DNA of 64,000 nucleotides from Procambarus clarkii. Taxonomy: Eukaryota > Arthropoda > Malacostraca > Decapoda > Cambaridae. Position numbers and translations under genes: made by a program. The stretch lies in contig NC_091165.1 of NCBI RefSeq assembly GCF_040958095.1, positions 25,872,769-25,936,768 on the forward strand. The letters run 5' to 3'. Shown piece by piece: positions 1 to 12,925 of the stretch; positions within the stretch are counted from its first letter, which is position 1, and every line of letters begins with the position of its first letter. The notes under the pieces were generated by a model. That model was not told the origin of the DNA. It saw only the letters and a program-made list of their open reading frames with translations, and did not search any database.

Positions 1-1533
1 ATACATCTCGAGCCTAACCCCGCCTCGGCTGGACCTCTGATGACAGCAGTGTGTCTTCAAGAGTTGCGTCGCTGTCTTTACTGTTATGTACAAGGCCGGT
101 GTTGGCAAGGTCCCCCAATGGTCCAGTTCCGGATAACCGGAAGAGTGCATTTATACCACACACACCACTTTCTCTCTCTCTGTTCCACTCTCAAGGTTAT
201 TATTCACTCGGCCATTATTCGTCACTCCCCCTGACCCGAGCTCGCGTCATGTTCACGTTACAAATAGATATTCGAGAAATCCTGTCAAGTGGCGAAGGTT
301 GTGGGTAACAAGGCGGTCACAGTCCTGTAACATAATGTTACAGTGACCAACACTCAGTACAATACACGACTTTAAAACTAATTATTTTCCCAGGTTAAGA
401 ACATGTGGGGTAATTATTTGTTGGCTTGTGGAGTGTATGAATAAATATTAATGCTTATGAAGAAGAACCCTAAGAGAGAGAGAAGGGGAGAGAGAGAGAG
501 AGGAAGGTGAGGGAGAGGAAAGAGGCATTAGGATAGTGAGAGGAAGGAAGAAGGAAGCGTGTTGTGAGGGGAGGGAAGGGGTAGAGTGACACCAAGTGGT
601 GGGAAGCACGTGTTTCCTCCCCTCCACACCTGCCACTCCACACCTGCCACTCTCGGGTCCATCAGTAACACGTGTGTTGTTCTTTGTTAGATACACTCAT
701 TACCCTCCTCTGTTCCACTCCTCCCCCTTTCGTCCTGTTACGTTTTCATTCTCCACCACTTTCCCTCTCCCTTCCATGCCATATTTCAACTTACCGTGTT
801 CCCCTACCCGTCTCCCTCCCTCCCCTCCACACCTCCCCCCCCCCTCCACTGTTAGTGAAGAACTAACCTTGCGGCACCTCATTCAAGTCTCGACCATCAT
901 CATCATCACACAAAGCGAACAAAACATTGACCAAAAATTACTTGCGGAGTAGGAGGGGGAGGGGGGATAATGTGTGTGTGTGTGTGTGTGTGGTGTGTGT
1001 GTGTGTGTGGTGTAGCGAACTAGCGACTAAGTCTCTACAAAAGTCAAAAGACATGTATGGGCAAAGGAAAATAGATAGGAAACCACAAGGCTATGTTGTA
1101 AGATGAGCTGACCCGCCGGTGTGTACTCGTCTTGCACCCCAGAGATGAATCATCGTGATCACCACCGTCCCCCCCTCCCCTCTGTCTCCCTCCCCACTGT
1201 CCCTTTCTCCCCCCCCTGTCCCCCCTCCCCTCTGTCCCCCCTTCCCTCTGCCCCCCCCCCCCCCCCCGTCCACTCCTCACGCCTAGACAGTTTGCGGAAG
1301 CGAGGAGACCCTGGCGGGTAGCCCCCAACAACTTGTAAACATAGGTCAGGAGGAGCAAGGCTGTGCAATTAAAGAAAACAATTACCAGTGTAGTGAGAGT
1401 TACGGGGGGAGGGGGGGGGGACGTGAAGTAAATTCAAGGCGCCTTGAAGTGGTCGCAAGGCGGACACTTGCGATGGTAGTCAGAGTACAGGTCTTGGTAT
1501 TATGTAGCGGTCTACAGATAGTTAATGATTTTG

Positions 1534-1700
1534 TTTGTTCAAGAGGCACTTAGACAAGACCTTGCAAAGACTGCCGGACCAACCAGGCTGTAGTGGGTAT
1601 GTGGGCCGCTCTAAGCAACAGCCTGTTGGACCAAGTTATCACAAGTCGAGCCTGGTCTCGGACCGTGCTCGGGGAGTAGAAGAACTCTTGAAACCCTCTT
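1534..1700 (+). mobile_element. Non-LTR retrotransposon 3' tail fragment
   Basis: Reads FKRHLDKTLQRLPDQPGCSG, closely resembling the end of the reverse transcriptase frame at 48330-48430 ([20 protein letters not shown]). Both share the downstream bases GGATATGTGGSCC-type and CAAGCAACAGCCT words. It is the last part of a CR1/Jockey-like LINE. Confidence 0.65.
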
Positions 1701-1742
1701 TGGATATGCAGATGATGAGTCACAATAACGTGGCTGAAGAAT

Positions 1743-1888
1743 GTTGACCAAACCACACACTAGAAATTGAAGAGACGACGACGTTTCGGTCCGTCCTGGA
1801 CCATTTTCAAGTCGATAGTCGACTTGATAATGGTCCATGACGGACCGAAACGTCGTCTTCTCATCTTCCAATGTGTGGTTTGGTCAAC
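1743..1888. mobile_element. Foldback (MITE-like) element, arms about 72 bp
   Basis: The stretch is a near-complete inverted repeat: it opens GTTGACCAAACCACACA and closes TGTGTGGTTTGGTCAAC, with the central turn at GTCGATAGTCGAC. Arms share the word ACGTTTCGGTCCGTC and its complement with a few mismatches. Single-arm relatives occur at about 17258-17360 and 51078-51120. No coding capacity. Confidence 0.85.
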
Positions 1889-2105
1889 TCTCTCTAGGCA
1901 TGCTCCAGGTATGTGTCAAAATGTTAGGAGTTAAGACATAATGTGTCTCGTTGTCTCCGGCGATGTATACGAATACAATAGTGTTAAATTAATGGCCTTC
2001 TGACACCTGCACAGCTCGCCAGTACAGTCAAAACGTGTCCAACCATTTGTGTTTAGTTTTCACGCTCCATAAATCCCCATAAACTAACGCTGTCATGTTC
2101 CCCAG

Positions 2106-2129
2106 GAGGAGTGAGGTGGAGGCTGGAGG
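2106..2129 (+). other. 5' UTR part of first coding exon
   Basis: The sequence TTCCCCAG ends at 2105 and looks like a 3' splice site. Reading upstream from the ATG at 2130, an in-frame TGA lies at 2112-2114, so no longer N-terminus can enter from an upstream exon in this frame. This supports 2130 as the start and implies a non-coding first exon upstream that I could not locate. Confidence 0.5.
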
Positions 2130-2239
2130 ATGGCTACCGTAGATGAGCTGGACCTGGACGTGGAGCTGGGGCCAGGCAACTCCTATATCATCAATAACCA
2201 ATCGTACATCAGCAAAGCCGAGGTCTATGGCGGCTACAG
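2130..2239 (+). CDS. NCX coding exon 1 (residues 1-36, phase 2 end)
   Basis: Encodes [20 protein letters not shown] and continues to an AG that is completed by the next exon. The donor is CAG|GTATGT. It is acidic and hydrophilic, carries an NQS glycosylation sequon at residue 23, and has no hydrophobic signal peptide, although SLC8 proteins commonly have a cleaved one. The start is set by the upstream in-frame stop at 2112. It joins in frame to CGDLGLLLP of exon 2, which corresponds to the conserved N-terminal cysteine region of NCX. Confidence 0.75.
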
Positions 2240-5200
2240 GTATGTTGTCACTTATAGTTGGCCTCGTGAGGCATTATTACGCTTTCTCAGGCTCTCGCTC
2301 ATGAAGCTTGGCATGTTTTGTATTTAATTTTTCTCCCTCTATCTTCTGAGGATCTATGTTACACTTCTAATTGTAAGCTGTTTATCCAAATATCTCGTTA
2401 TCTCGTTAGTGCAGACTTCATCTTGTTGTTGCTCTGCACACTCTCAATCCTTCCATTCATAAATAGTTGCGTGTAGAGAACATTTAGTACTGACAACTGT
2501 GTAGATTGCAGATAACCAGCAAAATGAGAGTAGACTACCTTGGTGTGCAATGAATGATATAATTTAAGAGGTAGAGAAGGCTGGTGTTTATGGAGGTTGT
2601 GTCACAGGTGCTTAACAGAGAAGCTAAAGTTAAATTCCAAGGAAAAACATCCTCCTCAAAAAGGTTGGAAAATGGGATTCCGCAGTGAGGAATACTAAGC
2701 CCCTTCCTCTTCAACTGTCTCATAGAACGAGTCATAAAGCTCAAGTTACCAAAAGCCAAACTGCTTAACTTTGCAGACGACTTTGTGGTCATCAATGGTA
2801 AAGGCGCCAGAAACCACGCACAAAAATACCTAGACATCATCAACAGGGAAGCGGAACACACAGCAATGAAAATAAACATCAATAAAACCAAAGCAGTGAC
2901 AGTTAAAATGAGAACGCAAGACATTAGACTCGCAACACAAGGACATGAAACTGAGTGGGTTACCGCTGTTCAATACCTTGGAGTCATTGCAGACAGCCAG
3001 TTGAAATTCACTCAATAAATTGAATATCTTCGACAACGTTGTAAAGCTAAAAGGTCAGTTTTGCGCTTCCCGACAAGACTGGAGGAGATGGTGCATCTCT
3101 ACCAGTACTCAAAGTGTACTACGTCGAAGTGTTGCTCTCTTCACACACAGAGATCACAATAACGTGATGCATCAAATGAACAAATCCACAAGGGCCTACC
3201 CTGTCGTAGCTCAGTCGATTAAGGCAGTGTCTGGGATGCTCCCGGACGCAGGTTCGAATACTCGTCACGGCCCTTGTGGATTTGTTGCTCTCTTCTTTGT
3301 TTCCTTTATATAAAGTTATAAATAATGACTGACTATCTGGTTAGCGATTGAGTGGTGACGTGTTGCAGGTGCGGGGACCTGGGCCTCCTGCTGCCCTTCT
3401 TCTCGGAGTACACGTGGCCGGAGGAGGTGCGCGCCTTCCTCTACCTGGCCGGCCTCCTCTACTGCTTCCTGGGCGTCGCCATCATTGCTGACATCTTCAT
3501 GGGCGCCATCGAGAAGATCACTAGCAAGACCCGCAAGGTGAGACAGGGAAGGTGACGGAGAGCTTGCAAGCCTAGGAAATGAGGCTTGACAAGACTCCGT
3601 AAAATGACCACAAATAAGGTGAGCGCCAACACTCGCGTTACAGCCCCGCCCCTGTGCCAGGTAAGTCCACTACGGGCTCACCATAGCCCGTGCTACTTGC
3701 CACTTTTTGTTCCCAGTAGCTGAGTCTATAACAACAGGTGAGTCCACAGTGAGGAAGGAGGGATGGAACTCAAGAAATGTGTGTGTAAGGAAGAGCAGTA
3801 GTGAAGGGCTGCGGGGAGACCATGACTGTGAGGAGTGAGTGTGTGACCCTGGAGGAAGCAAGGTCAAGTATAGAGGCTGAGATAAGGAGAAGGAAGGGAT
3901 GCGAGGCGACGTGTCTCTTATCACTTATGACATCCGTGGCTCCTGTCTTGAATCCTTGCCGGTTGTAGTTCCTCCACTACCTAACCTTACCTTGAGGTAA
4001 TCATACCAGCACGACTAAGGCAGCCTCCTTCCTCCTGCAGGTGTATCTGACATCGGACAAGGAGGACGAGCCGGAGGTGATAGAGGTGCGGATCTGGAGC
4101 GACGCAGTGGCCAACTTGACACTAATGGCCCTGGGTTCGTCAGCGCCCGAGATTCTGCTCTCCATCATTGAGGTGATCGGCAAAATTTTAATAGCGGGGA
4201 ACTCGGGCCAGGCACCATCGTGGGCTCGGCCGCCTTCAACCTGTTTGTGATCATAGCGGTGTGCATCATGGCCATCCCCAGCGGCGAGATCAGGAGGATC
4301 AGGGACATTAAGGTACGAGTCTTCAGTAAGTTCTTTTAATGTTTGCAGAGTTACTGGCCAGGCCCAGCCAGCTGGGTGGTGGGTGGGTGTGATCACTCTC
4401 ACTCTACCATCCTACATTCTCCTTTCCTTTGAACTATAAACCGTTTCGAAACTCTATCTCTGCCTCATGGGATCTTAAGTATTTATTTCAGCTGTGCCAA
4501 CCCCACACACATGACATTATATGCGTATTGCTGATGGTGGTCTTTATTCATTAGTCTCTAAGATACAGCATCAGTCTGGTCTCAACCTCCGCACATTTCC
4601 TGCTTCCACAATCTGTTTTGCTTTGCATTATATTCCCCCCTCCCCCGAAGATCACGCTCACGGTGCTCTATGTAAATTCTATGATTTTCTGGTATTTCCC
4701 CTTGTAAACCTTCCTCTTTCCCCAGTCTTTCGAGCCTCGTGTCAACGTTTCTTCCTGTGGCAGCTTTGGGGAGCTACTGGCAGCATCGCCGTCATCAGCC
4801 CGAGGCTGTAGTTTAGCTCTTTCTTGCCATAGTTCAGAATGAAAACTTAGAGCTAACCTTAATGGATGGAGCTATTAAATAATAATAATGAAATAAGCGC
4901 TCGCTTTATTATGGAGTGATTTATGCATATTTATATTTTATTAAACATAGTGGAACACGAGTACAAAGTGAAGTTGGGCCTTTGTGTGTGTGTGCCTCGG
5001 CATTCATTTATTTTGTCCAGCATTTTTTTACGTTTGTTGCTTGAACACGCGCTTAATGTTCCCCCTTTCCTGTCTTATTCGCGCCATATATGTATAGCGC
5101 CCTGGAGAGGCCACTCCAGACCGACAACCAGAGCGCAACTCCATAGTCTCCTGAGACTGATGGATGCCTACTACTACTAATATGTATTAATCGGCCACCT

Positions 5201-7610
5201 TTGCTGGCAACAGGTGTTTGCAGTGACGGCGGTGTTCTCGGTGGTGGCATACCTGTGGCTGCTGCTGATCCTGGTGGCGGTGTCTGAGAACGAGGTGGAG
5301 GTGTGGGAGGCGGTGGTGACGCTGCTGCTCTTCCCGTCGCTGGTGGTGCTGGCCTGGCTCGCCGAGAAGAACCTGTGCGGCGTCCCCAACAAGACCGACA
5401 CCAGTAAACAAATCGAGCTTGGCAGTTTTCAGCCAGGTGAGAGTAAGTGACGCGTTCCATTTTTTCTCCCCGTTGTGTTGCAGTTCTTGTGAGCGTCCGT
5501 AGTGCGCTGGACGTGGAGTAGTGGTGGCGGTGCTCTGGGGGTTTGCGCGAGTCTTCTGGCTACTGCTGCTACTTCTTCTGTGAATTAAGCTGCCGCTGCT
5601 GTTCTTCTGCCTCAGCCATACCCCCCCACACGCTGGTTATCACTTGTGTAAAGCCCCTCCCGCCTCCACCCCGCCCATTACACTCCTCACTCACGCGGTG
5701 TAACAAGATCTCCACGACGTCGTAACTTCTCCCCGCCCTGCAAGCCTCCATCCACCCTCCTCGGCCAGCGTGTGGAGCCCTCTTTATAATAACACGCATG
5801 GCACACTAAAATTATCTTTCTGTAACAACTATGGGTAGTTATCCCTCCAGTGTGGGGGTTGTGTGAACCACCAGTAGTTATCCTCCAGTGTGGGGTTGTG
5901 TGAACCACCAGTAGTTATCCTCCAGTGTGGGGTTGTGTGAACCACCAGTAGTTATCCTCCAGTGTGGGGTTGTGTGAACCACCAGTAGTTATCCTCCAGT
6001 GTGGGGTTGTGTGAACCACCAGTAGTTATCCTCCAGTGTGGGTTGTGTGAACCACCAGTAGTTATCCTCCAGTGTGGGGTTGTGTGAACCACCAGTAGTT
6101 ATCCTCCAGTGTGGGGTTGTGTGAACCACCAGTAGTTATCCTCCAGTGTGGGGTTGTGTGACAACCACCAGTAGTTATCCTCCAGTGTGGGGTTGTGTGA
6201 CAACCACCAGTAGTTATCCTCGAGTGTGTGTGGGTGTGTGGGGTTTGTGTGGATGATATTTCAGGATGGTTTAGATATTGTTGAAGGTTATGATTATAGG
6301 TTCTTTAGGGTATAAATGGTCGAGCTTCTTCTGTTATACTTTGTTACGGTGTGATGGTGTTGAGGCGTGAGGTCGCCCTCATCCTGAAGGCTGTGACCAG
6401 TGGGACCATTGAGAGTGGAGACGGCCAGGAGCTCGACCCGTCCTCAGGCGCGCCGCCTCGCCCCCGCCATACACACGCAGTCATAAATTTTAAGTGTTCA
6501 CAATTGGTATTTTCACAAATATTATGTATTCGAATTTGGTATATAGTTAGGTCTAAATTAGGTTAGGTGTTTAGGTTCTGTTTGGAAATTATTTTGGACT
6601 TGTAGTACTTGGGTGAGACATTTATAAGGCGAGATTCACACAGGTGTTCAGCGAAGCTCTGTTCGAGAACTGTTCGAACGTAATCACTTGAAACTGTGTT
6701 ATAGTGTTTTTCTTTCATAAACAAGAGGATAAGCGGCCGGATTAACGAGTATTTGGTCGTTATTATAACGAGCTGCTGGCGGTTTTCTGGTGGTATTCGA
6801 ACCCGATTCGGGAAGGTATCGCAGATGTAATCCCATCCTGAAGACATTGATCAAATGCGTGTTAACACAGCAGCTGTGTCTCTGCTTACGAGTAAAATAA
6901 TACTTGACACGTGACTCAACTGATTACGTTTGATTTGTTATTAAATACTACTATTCTCACTATTTTTATCATGCGCCGCTAAATACTCCACATTCCAACT
7001 GCAAAGAGAAATTGTCAACAGAACGAAGACCACTAATCTGCCCTACTTCAGGCATAACGAAAAACATAACTGTATTATATATTAATGTATATATGATAAA
7101 ATACAATGTGTATAATACAGCTGGGTAAAATGTGTGTATGTCGGGGTACGGTGGGCGACCTAATGACCAATTCCTGTGGACAGCCTTGTTAACCCGGACT
7201 TAATTGTGCGTATGTGAGTGTCAGTAATGATAACCTCTCACTGGGGCCTCTACAGGACCCTCTACAGGACCTTCCACAGGACTCTGTACCAGGTCTACAC
7301 GCCGCACACATTATAGAAGTATAATGTGTGATAAAGCTTCACACAGTGAAGGTGACGTCTCAGAGGCCTGGAGCAGGAGTTGTCCAACATTTACCAAACC
7401 ACTTAAGAAACCAATCCATCTTTCAATAATCATGACGACTTTTTTTACGAACAGTTTACGAGCTTTGCAGTGCTTTTAAGAGCTAATAAGCTGTTTAATA
7501 AATGTAAAGCCGCCATGTTGTTGGAAGATGTACACATTTCGTAAATGTTTGATAAACTTGGCGCGGGGCGGAGCGAAACGTCGCCACTCTCTTGTGACGT
7601 GTGGGTTGTG

Positions 7611-7683
<73 letters not shown>

Positions 7684-7729
7684 CACCTATTTGTGCTTGC
7701 GGGGGTTGAGCTTTGGCTCTTTGGTCCCG

Positions 7730-7813
<84 letters not shown>

Positions 7814-10800
7814 TGCGCGCGAGGCTCACCGTCCTGCTTGACAGGAGTCATCCCGTCTTGACAATCTCTCACAAGTTCTACGAAACTGATCACTGTATCT
7901 AAATGTATCTTGATTGCCTTTGAATAATTGTGTTGTATAATCCCTCAGACCACGAAACGGGTTTATGAGAAATGTATGATAGGCCTATTGTTAGCGATGT
8001 AGGTTTGGCGTGGCACGGTGCCAAAGGCAGCTCTCACCCCTCTTTAACATTGTTATATAGAGGTCTTGTATGGGGGGTTACAGTGACACCACCACTCCTC
8101 CCCCCCAGATATATGTGCCTTTTAATCACTGCCTCAGTCGTGTACTCTCCCTTGACCTTGCTGGTAACAGTTGTCATGCAGTGACCTCTTGCCGGCAGTG
8201 ACCACGTGACCTGTGACGTCACGTGACCTCTTCCCGGGCGGTGGCCACGTGACCTGTGACGTCACATGCAAGACCTCTATAGCTGAGAGTATAACAGCAT
8301 GGGGATGTAACCCTTATGTACAGTATTGTTGTGAACTATTGTTGCTAAGATGCCTGCATGCTCATATTAACAACTAATTAACTTTGTACTATTTGTAGTA
8401 TATGTAAATAAGTACTTTAATTATATGCATGATCATACATATGTATTGTAGATTTATACATTAGTATATCTGTTGAATTCAATATAACTTGAGTTCAGTA
8501 GGAATCACATTTTGTGAGGTGAACTGTGTCCGAGTATTGTGTGTACGTGTTGAAGATATCAGAGGAGAAGCCAGTAACAGAACAGTGTGAGTATGTATAT
8601 TGGTGTATGATTTGATTTCGTGTATTATTCATGTATAGGTCTTATCATTGGTTTCTTTTGTAACCCCAGCACACAGGAAATATTTGGCAGGTAGGCCTAC
8701 CGTCTCCAGCTGCCTGTGGCCCGCGCTCAGGGCACAGTGCCTGCCCCCTCCCCCACCATGGCACAGTGCCTGCCTCCCACCATGGCACAGTGCCTGTCTC
8801 CCACCACACCACCGTGGCACAGTGCCTGCCTCCCACCATGGCACCATGGCACAGTGCCTGTCTCCCACCACACCACCATGGCACAGTGCCTGTCTCCCAC
8901 CACACCACCATGGCACAGTGCCTGTCTCCCACCACACCACCATGGCACAGTGCCTGTCTCCCACCACACCACCATGGCACAGTGCCTGCCTCCCACCATA
9001 GCACCATGGCGCAGTGCCTGCCTCCCACCATAGCACCATGGCACAGTGCCTGCCTCCCACCACACCATGGCACAGTGCCTGTCTCCCACCACACCACCAT
9101 GGCACCATGGCACAGTGCCTGCCTCCCACACACCATGACACAGTGCCTGCCTACCACACCACCATGGCACCATAGCACAGTGCCTGCCTCCCACCATGGC
9201 ACAGTGCCTGCCTCCCACTATGGCACAGTGCCTGCCTACCACCACACCACCATGGCACCATGGCACAGTGCCTGCCTCCCACCATGGCACAGTGCCTGCC
9301 TCCCACTATGACACAGTGCCTGCCTCCCACTATGGCACAGTGCCTGCCGCCCACCACACCACCATGGCACCTCCCCACCACACTATAATCATTATACGCT
9401 ATAACTTCACGCCTGCTGGAGTGGCAACTAGGGCCTTCCATTGCTGGCAACGCTAGCCTAGTTGCATGAAGCTATAGTGCCATATGTATCATGGCTATGT
9501 CATCATATGTATCTGGTTATGTCACCATATGTATCGTAGGCATGGTTCCTTGTATATGAAAGCTATTGCACCATATATATCATATCTATGCCCAATATGT
9601 ATCATAGTATGGCACACATCATATCTGTAGCACCTTTATACATATCTATAGCACCTTATGTATAATATCTACGGTACCATGTATAATAAGCTATGCTACA
9701 ATTCACTTAACTATGACATCAAACACATCGTAGCCCTGGCACCATGTGTGTATGATATACAACCAGCCTTCATCTGTGGCACGATATCCACCAGACCTCT
9801 TTGTGGCACGATATCCACCAGACCTCTCTGTGGCACGATAACCACCAGACCTCTCTGTGGCACGATATCCACCAGACCTCTGTGTGGCACGATATCCACC
9901 AGACCTCTGTGTGGCACGATATCCACCAGACCTCTCTGTGGCACGATATCCACCAGACCTCTCTGTGGCACGATAACCAAAGGTTTAATTCACAACCTGT
10001 GCATATATTATGAGCTGCTGCGGAAAAGTTTATGGTTTGAATGTTTGCGATGACCAGTAACATTGTCCTGGTGGTCAGACCAGCGGTGGTCACGTCTCGC
10101 CGGATATACCTTATCGCTGCTTGGAGGCTGCCGGGGGATGAAAGTGCATGAAGCACGCACGCATTTGGGGGGGGGAGGAGGGCTGCGTTTTGATATTAAC
10201 GAAACATTTGTTAATGTTTGAATACAAAGTTGGGGGTTGTGGCCCCGTTAGGTAGCCAGGCAGTGATGGCTGACGTTCACCCCGCGCTCGCTACGCTGTG
10301 TAGCTGCTTGGCCGCCCTCGCCACACTGCGCAGCTGCTTGGCCGCCCTTGCCACACTGCGCAGCTGCTTGGCCGCCCCAGGAACGCTGGGTGTGCGCTTC
10401 TCAGGCCCGGGTGTGACGTGGCGAGACTCGTGTGTCTACATCTTATTGTACCGACGTGTTCACCATCTTGGTACCCCGACCAGTGAGTGTAGGTGACTCT
10501 GGGACACCAAGCCCACACCGCTCATCTTCCCCCTCCCACCTCTTTCTTCCCGTCGCTCTTCAGTTAAACATTTGAAATGTTCTCGCCGCGTCTTTCTCTT
10601 AAATATGAACATTTCTAGACGTCATGATTCAGTAGAGAAGCACTGCAGTATTTTGGTGACGTCAATTTGAGCCAACACGTGGACACGAACCCTGCCACGT
10701 GTACTGTGAGCCTGGGCTGAGAGCAACACTGCCACATGAGGCGCCACATAAGATATACTCCCAGCTTGAGAGACAAGAGTGGTGGAGGCTCTGGTACAAC

Positions 10801-11322
10801 GGAAGGCATCAGAGTGCAGTCTCATCAAGTCAATACTCACTCAAAGTATTCCAATGCTGTGGACGTCCTCCTGGATGTGTACCCTGTGAGGTTGTCTTGT
10901 GGCAGATCTCTTCCCTCCGGGATGACTCCTGGTGGGGGCCAAACCCAGACGTTATCATACACACTTGCTAGCCGTCTTCATGTGGTGGATATGTGGGCCT
11001 GCGGGCCGCTCCAAGCAACAGCCTGTTATATCAAGCTCTCACACGTCAGTAGACTTGTGATTAGAAGAATACTTCCAGAAGTAGAACAACGCCCGGAACT
11101 CCAGCCAGGTATGGCTATGGGCGTGTCCATAGACATGTACAAGTGCGTGTCCAAGACCGTGTCCTTAAACGAGGACACGTATTCACGAGGGTGTCTCAGT
11201 GTGGGAGTGTTCAACGCTCTTTTTGTGGGATGTTCCTTTTCTGCACCTCTGTGGAATATCACTCCTCTCCTCACTCCCTCACGACCTGTCATGACCCGTC
11301 TCTCTCTCTCTCTCTCTCTCTC

Positions 11323-11410
<88 letters not shown>

Positions 11411-11948
11411 GTCCCCATCACTCTGCCTCCCTCATCCAGCCCCCTCACTCAGCCCCCCCTCATCCAGCCCCCCCTCATCCAGCCCCCTCACTCAGCCCCC
11501 CCTCATCCAGCCCCCTCATCCAGCCCCCTCACCCAGCCCCCTCATCCAGCCCCCCCCTCATCCAGCCCCCCTTCATCCAGCCCCCCCCCTCACCCAGCCC
11601 CCCCTCACCCAGCTGCCCGTACATTAAGTAATTCAGTGCTCTAAAATATATTAATATTTAAGTTCATTATTATTGCGGTGCTCGACATGTTTCAGAACAC
11701 TTTTTTTCCAGACTGTATAGTGCAGAGCAGCGCTGTGTAATGCAGTATAGTGGACTAGTGTAATCAATTGCAACAATGATTATAATAGGCAAGGAGCACG
11801 GTGTAACTAGCGGGGCCACGCTCCGCGCCCTCTCAAGAAACACGCCAAGCTCAACACATTGGGCAGAGTTTCTTTCACCCTGAATGCCCCTGTTACCTAG
11901 CAGTAAATAGGTACCTGGGAGTTAGTCAGCTGTCACGGGCTGCTTCCT

Positions 11949-12032
<84 letters not shown>

Positions 12033-12832
12033 TGTGGTGTGGGGAAAAAAAAGTCGTTAGTAAACAGTTGAATTGGCAGTTGAGAGGCGGGCGGAAAGAG
12101 CAAAGCTCGACCCCCCGCAAACACAACTAGGTGAACTAGGTCAACACACAGTATTCCCTGGGTAGGTCACGGTGGTCTGGGTGTCAGTGTAGCTGGCAGA
12201 TACAATACAGAATAGATGGCGTGGCGTGTGTCCGGGTCGCCGCCCGCCCCGCTACTCACACCACAACTCCCGCCGCCATTCACTGCTGCCGCCCCACGTG
12301 GACGAGGCTCCCGGGGAGGAAGCCTAGGTCAAGTTGGAGCCGTCAAGGACTATAATGTCTGGGTTCTCACAGAGGATCTGCAATTGCTCCTTGCACTGTA
12401 ATAGTCCACGTTCAGTTATCAAAGGAGGCGACGAGTGGCCGAGATAATAACACTAGGTAGTGATATCTTCCACTATGATATCGTAATCTTGCGTCATCCT
12501 GCCCCCAACAGAACTTCGCTAGAGAGCTGAGAATGCAAGTGGGTTATACACCAATATTTATGGATGGTGCAAGGCTGTGAATCACCTCTACCTTTGAGAT
12601 AGTGTCAAGAATCTTTAAAAAAAGAAATAAAGTAGTCGTATAACAAGTGGTGAGAGTAGTAGGAGGAAAAAGGGTTTGATTCAAAGCGTGCATAGCTTAA
12701 TACTAATTTAATAAAGTAAATTAACACTTACATTCAAGGGGTATTCGGCTGGTATACAGTTGGTATACTGATAGCACTTCTGTCAAGCGAAACGCATGCA
12801 CTGCTCGGCGTTAATAATATGTTAACGCATAA

Positions 12833-12925
<93 letters not shown>

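Larger units (their letters stand above)
1..2105. other. Upstream flank: low-complexity DNA and repeats, no gene seen
   Basis: Contains a GA-rich run (470-530), CT-rich stretches (600-860, 1160-1270), a (TG)n run (970-1012), a G run (1405-1420), a LINE tail (about 1534-1700) and a foldback element (1743-1888). Short open frames here are proline- or glycine-rich products of the low-complexity DNA. No promoter could be identified. Confidence 0.6.
2240..3368 (+). other. Intron 1
   Basis: GT-AG intron holding a LINE reverse-transcriptase fragment (about 2600-3135) and a tRNA-like SINE module inside an inverted repeat (3179-3286). Confidence 0.75.

Noticed and set aside
3204..3276. Possible functional tRNA gene
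   Set aside because: A and B boxes are present, but the acceptor stem does not pair and the element carries a SINE-like tail.
8629..9450. Long open frames on both strands over the GGCACAGTGCC array
   Set aside because: Product of minisatellite units; several overlapping frames are equally open, so none is supported as coding.
12216..12401. Alternative first exon starting [14 protein letters not shown]
   Set aside because: No convincing donor in a matching phase and no similarity to exchanger N-termini; proline-rich chance frame.
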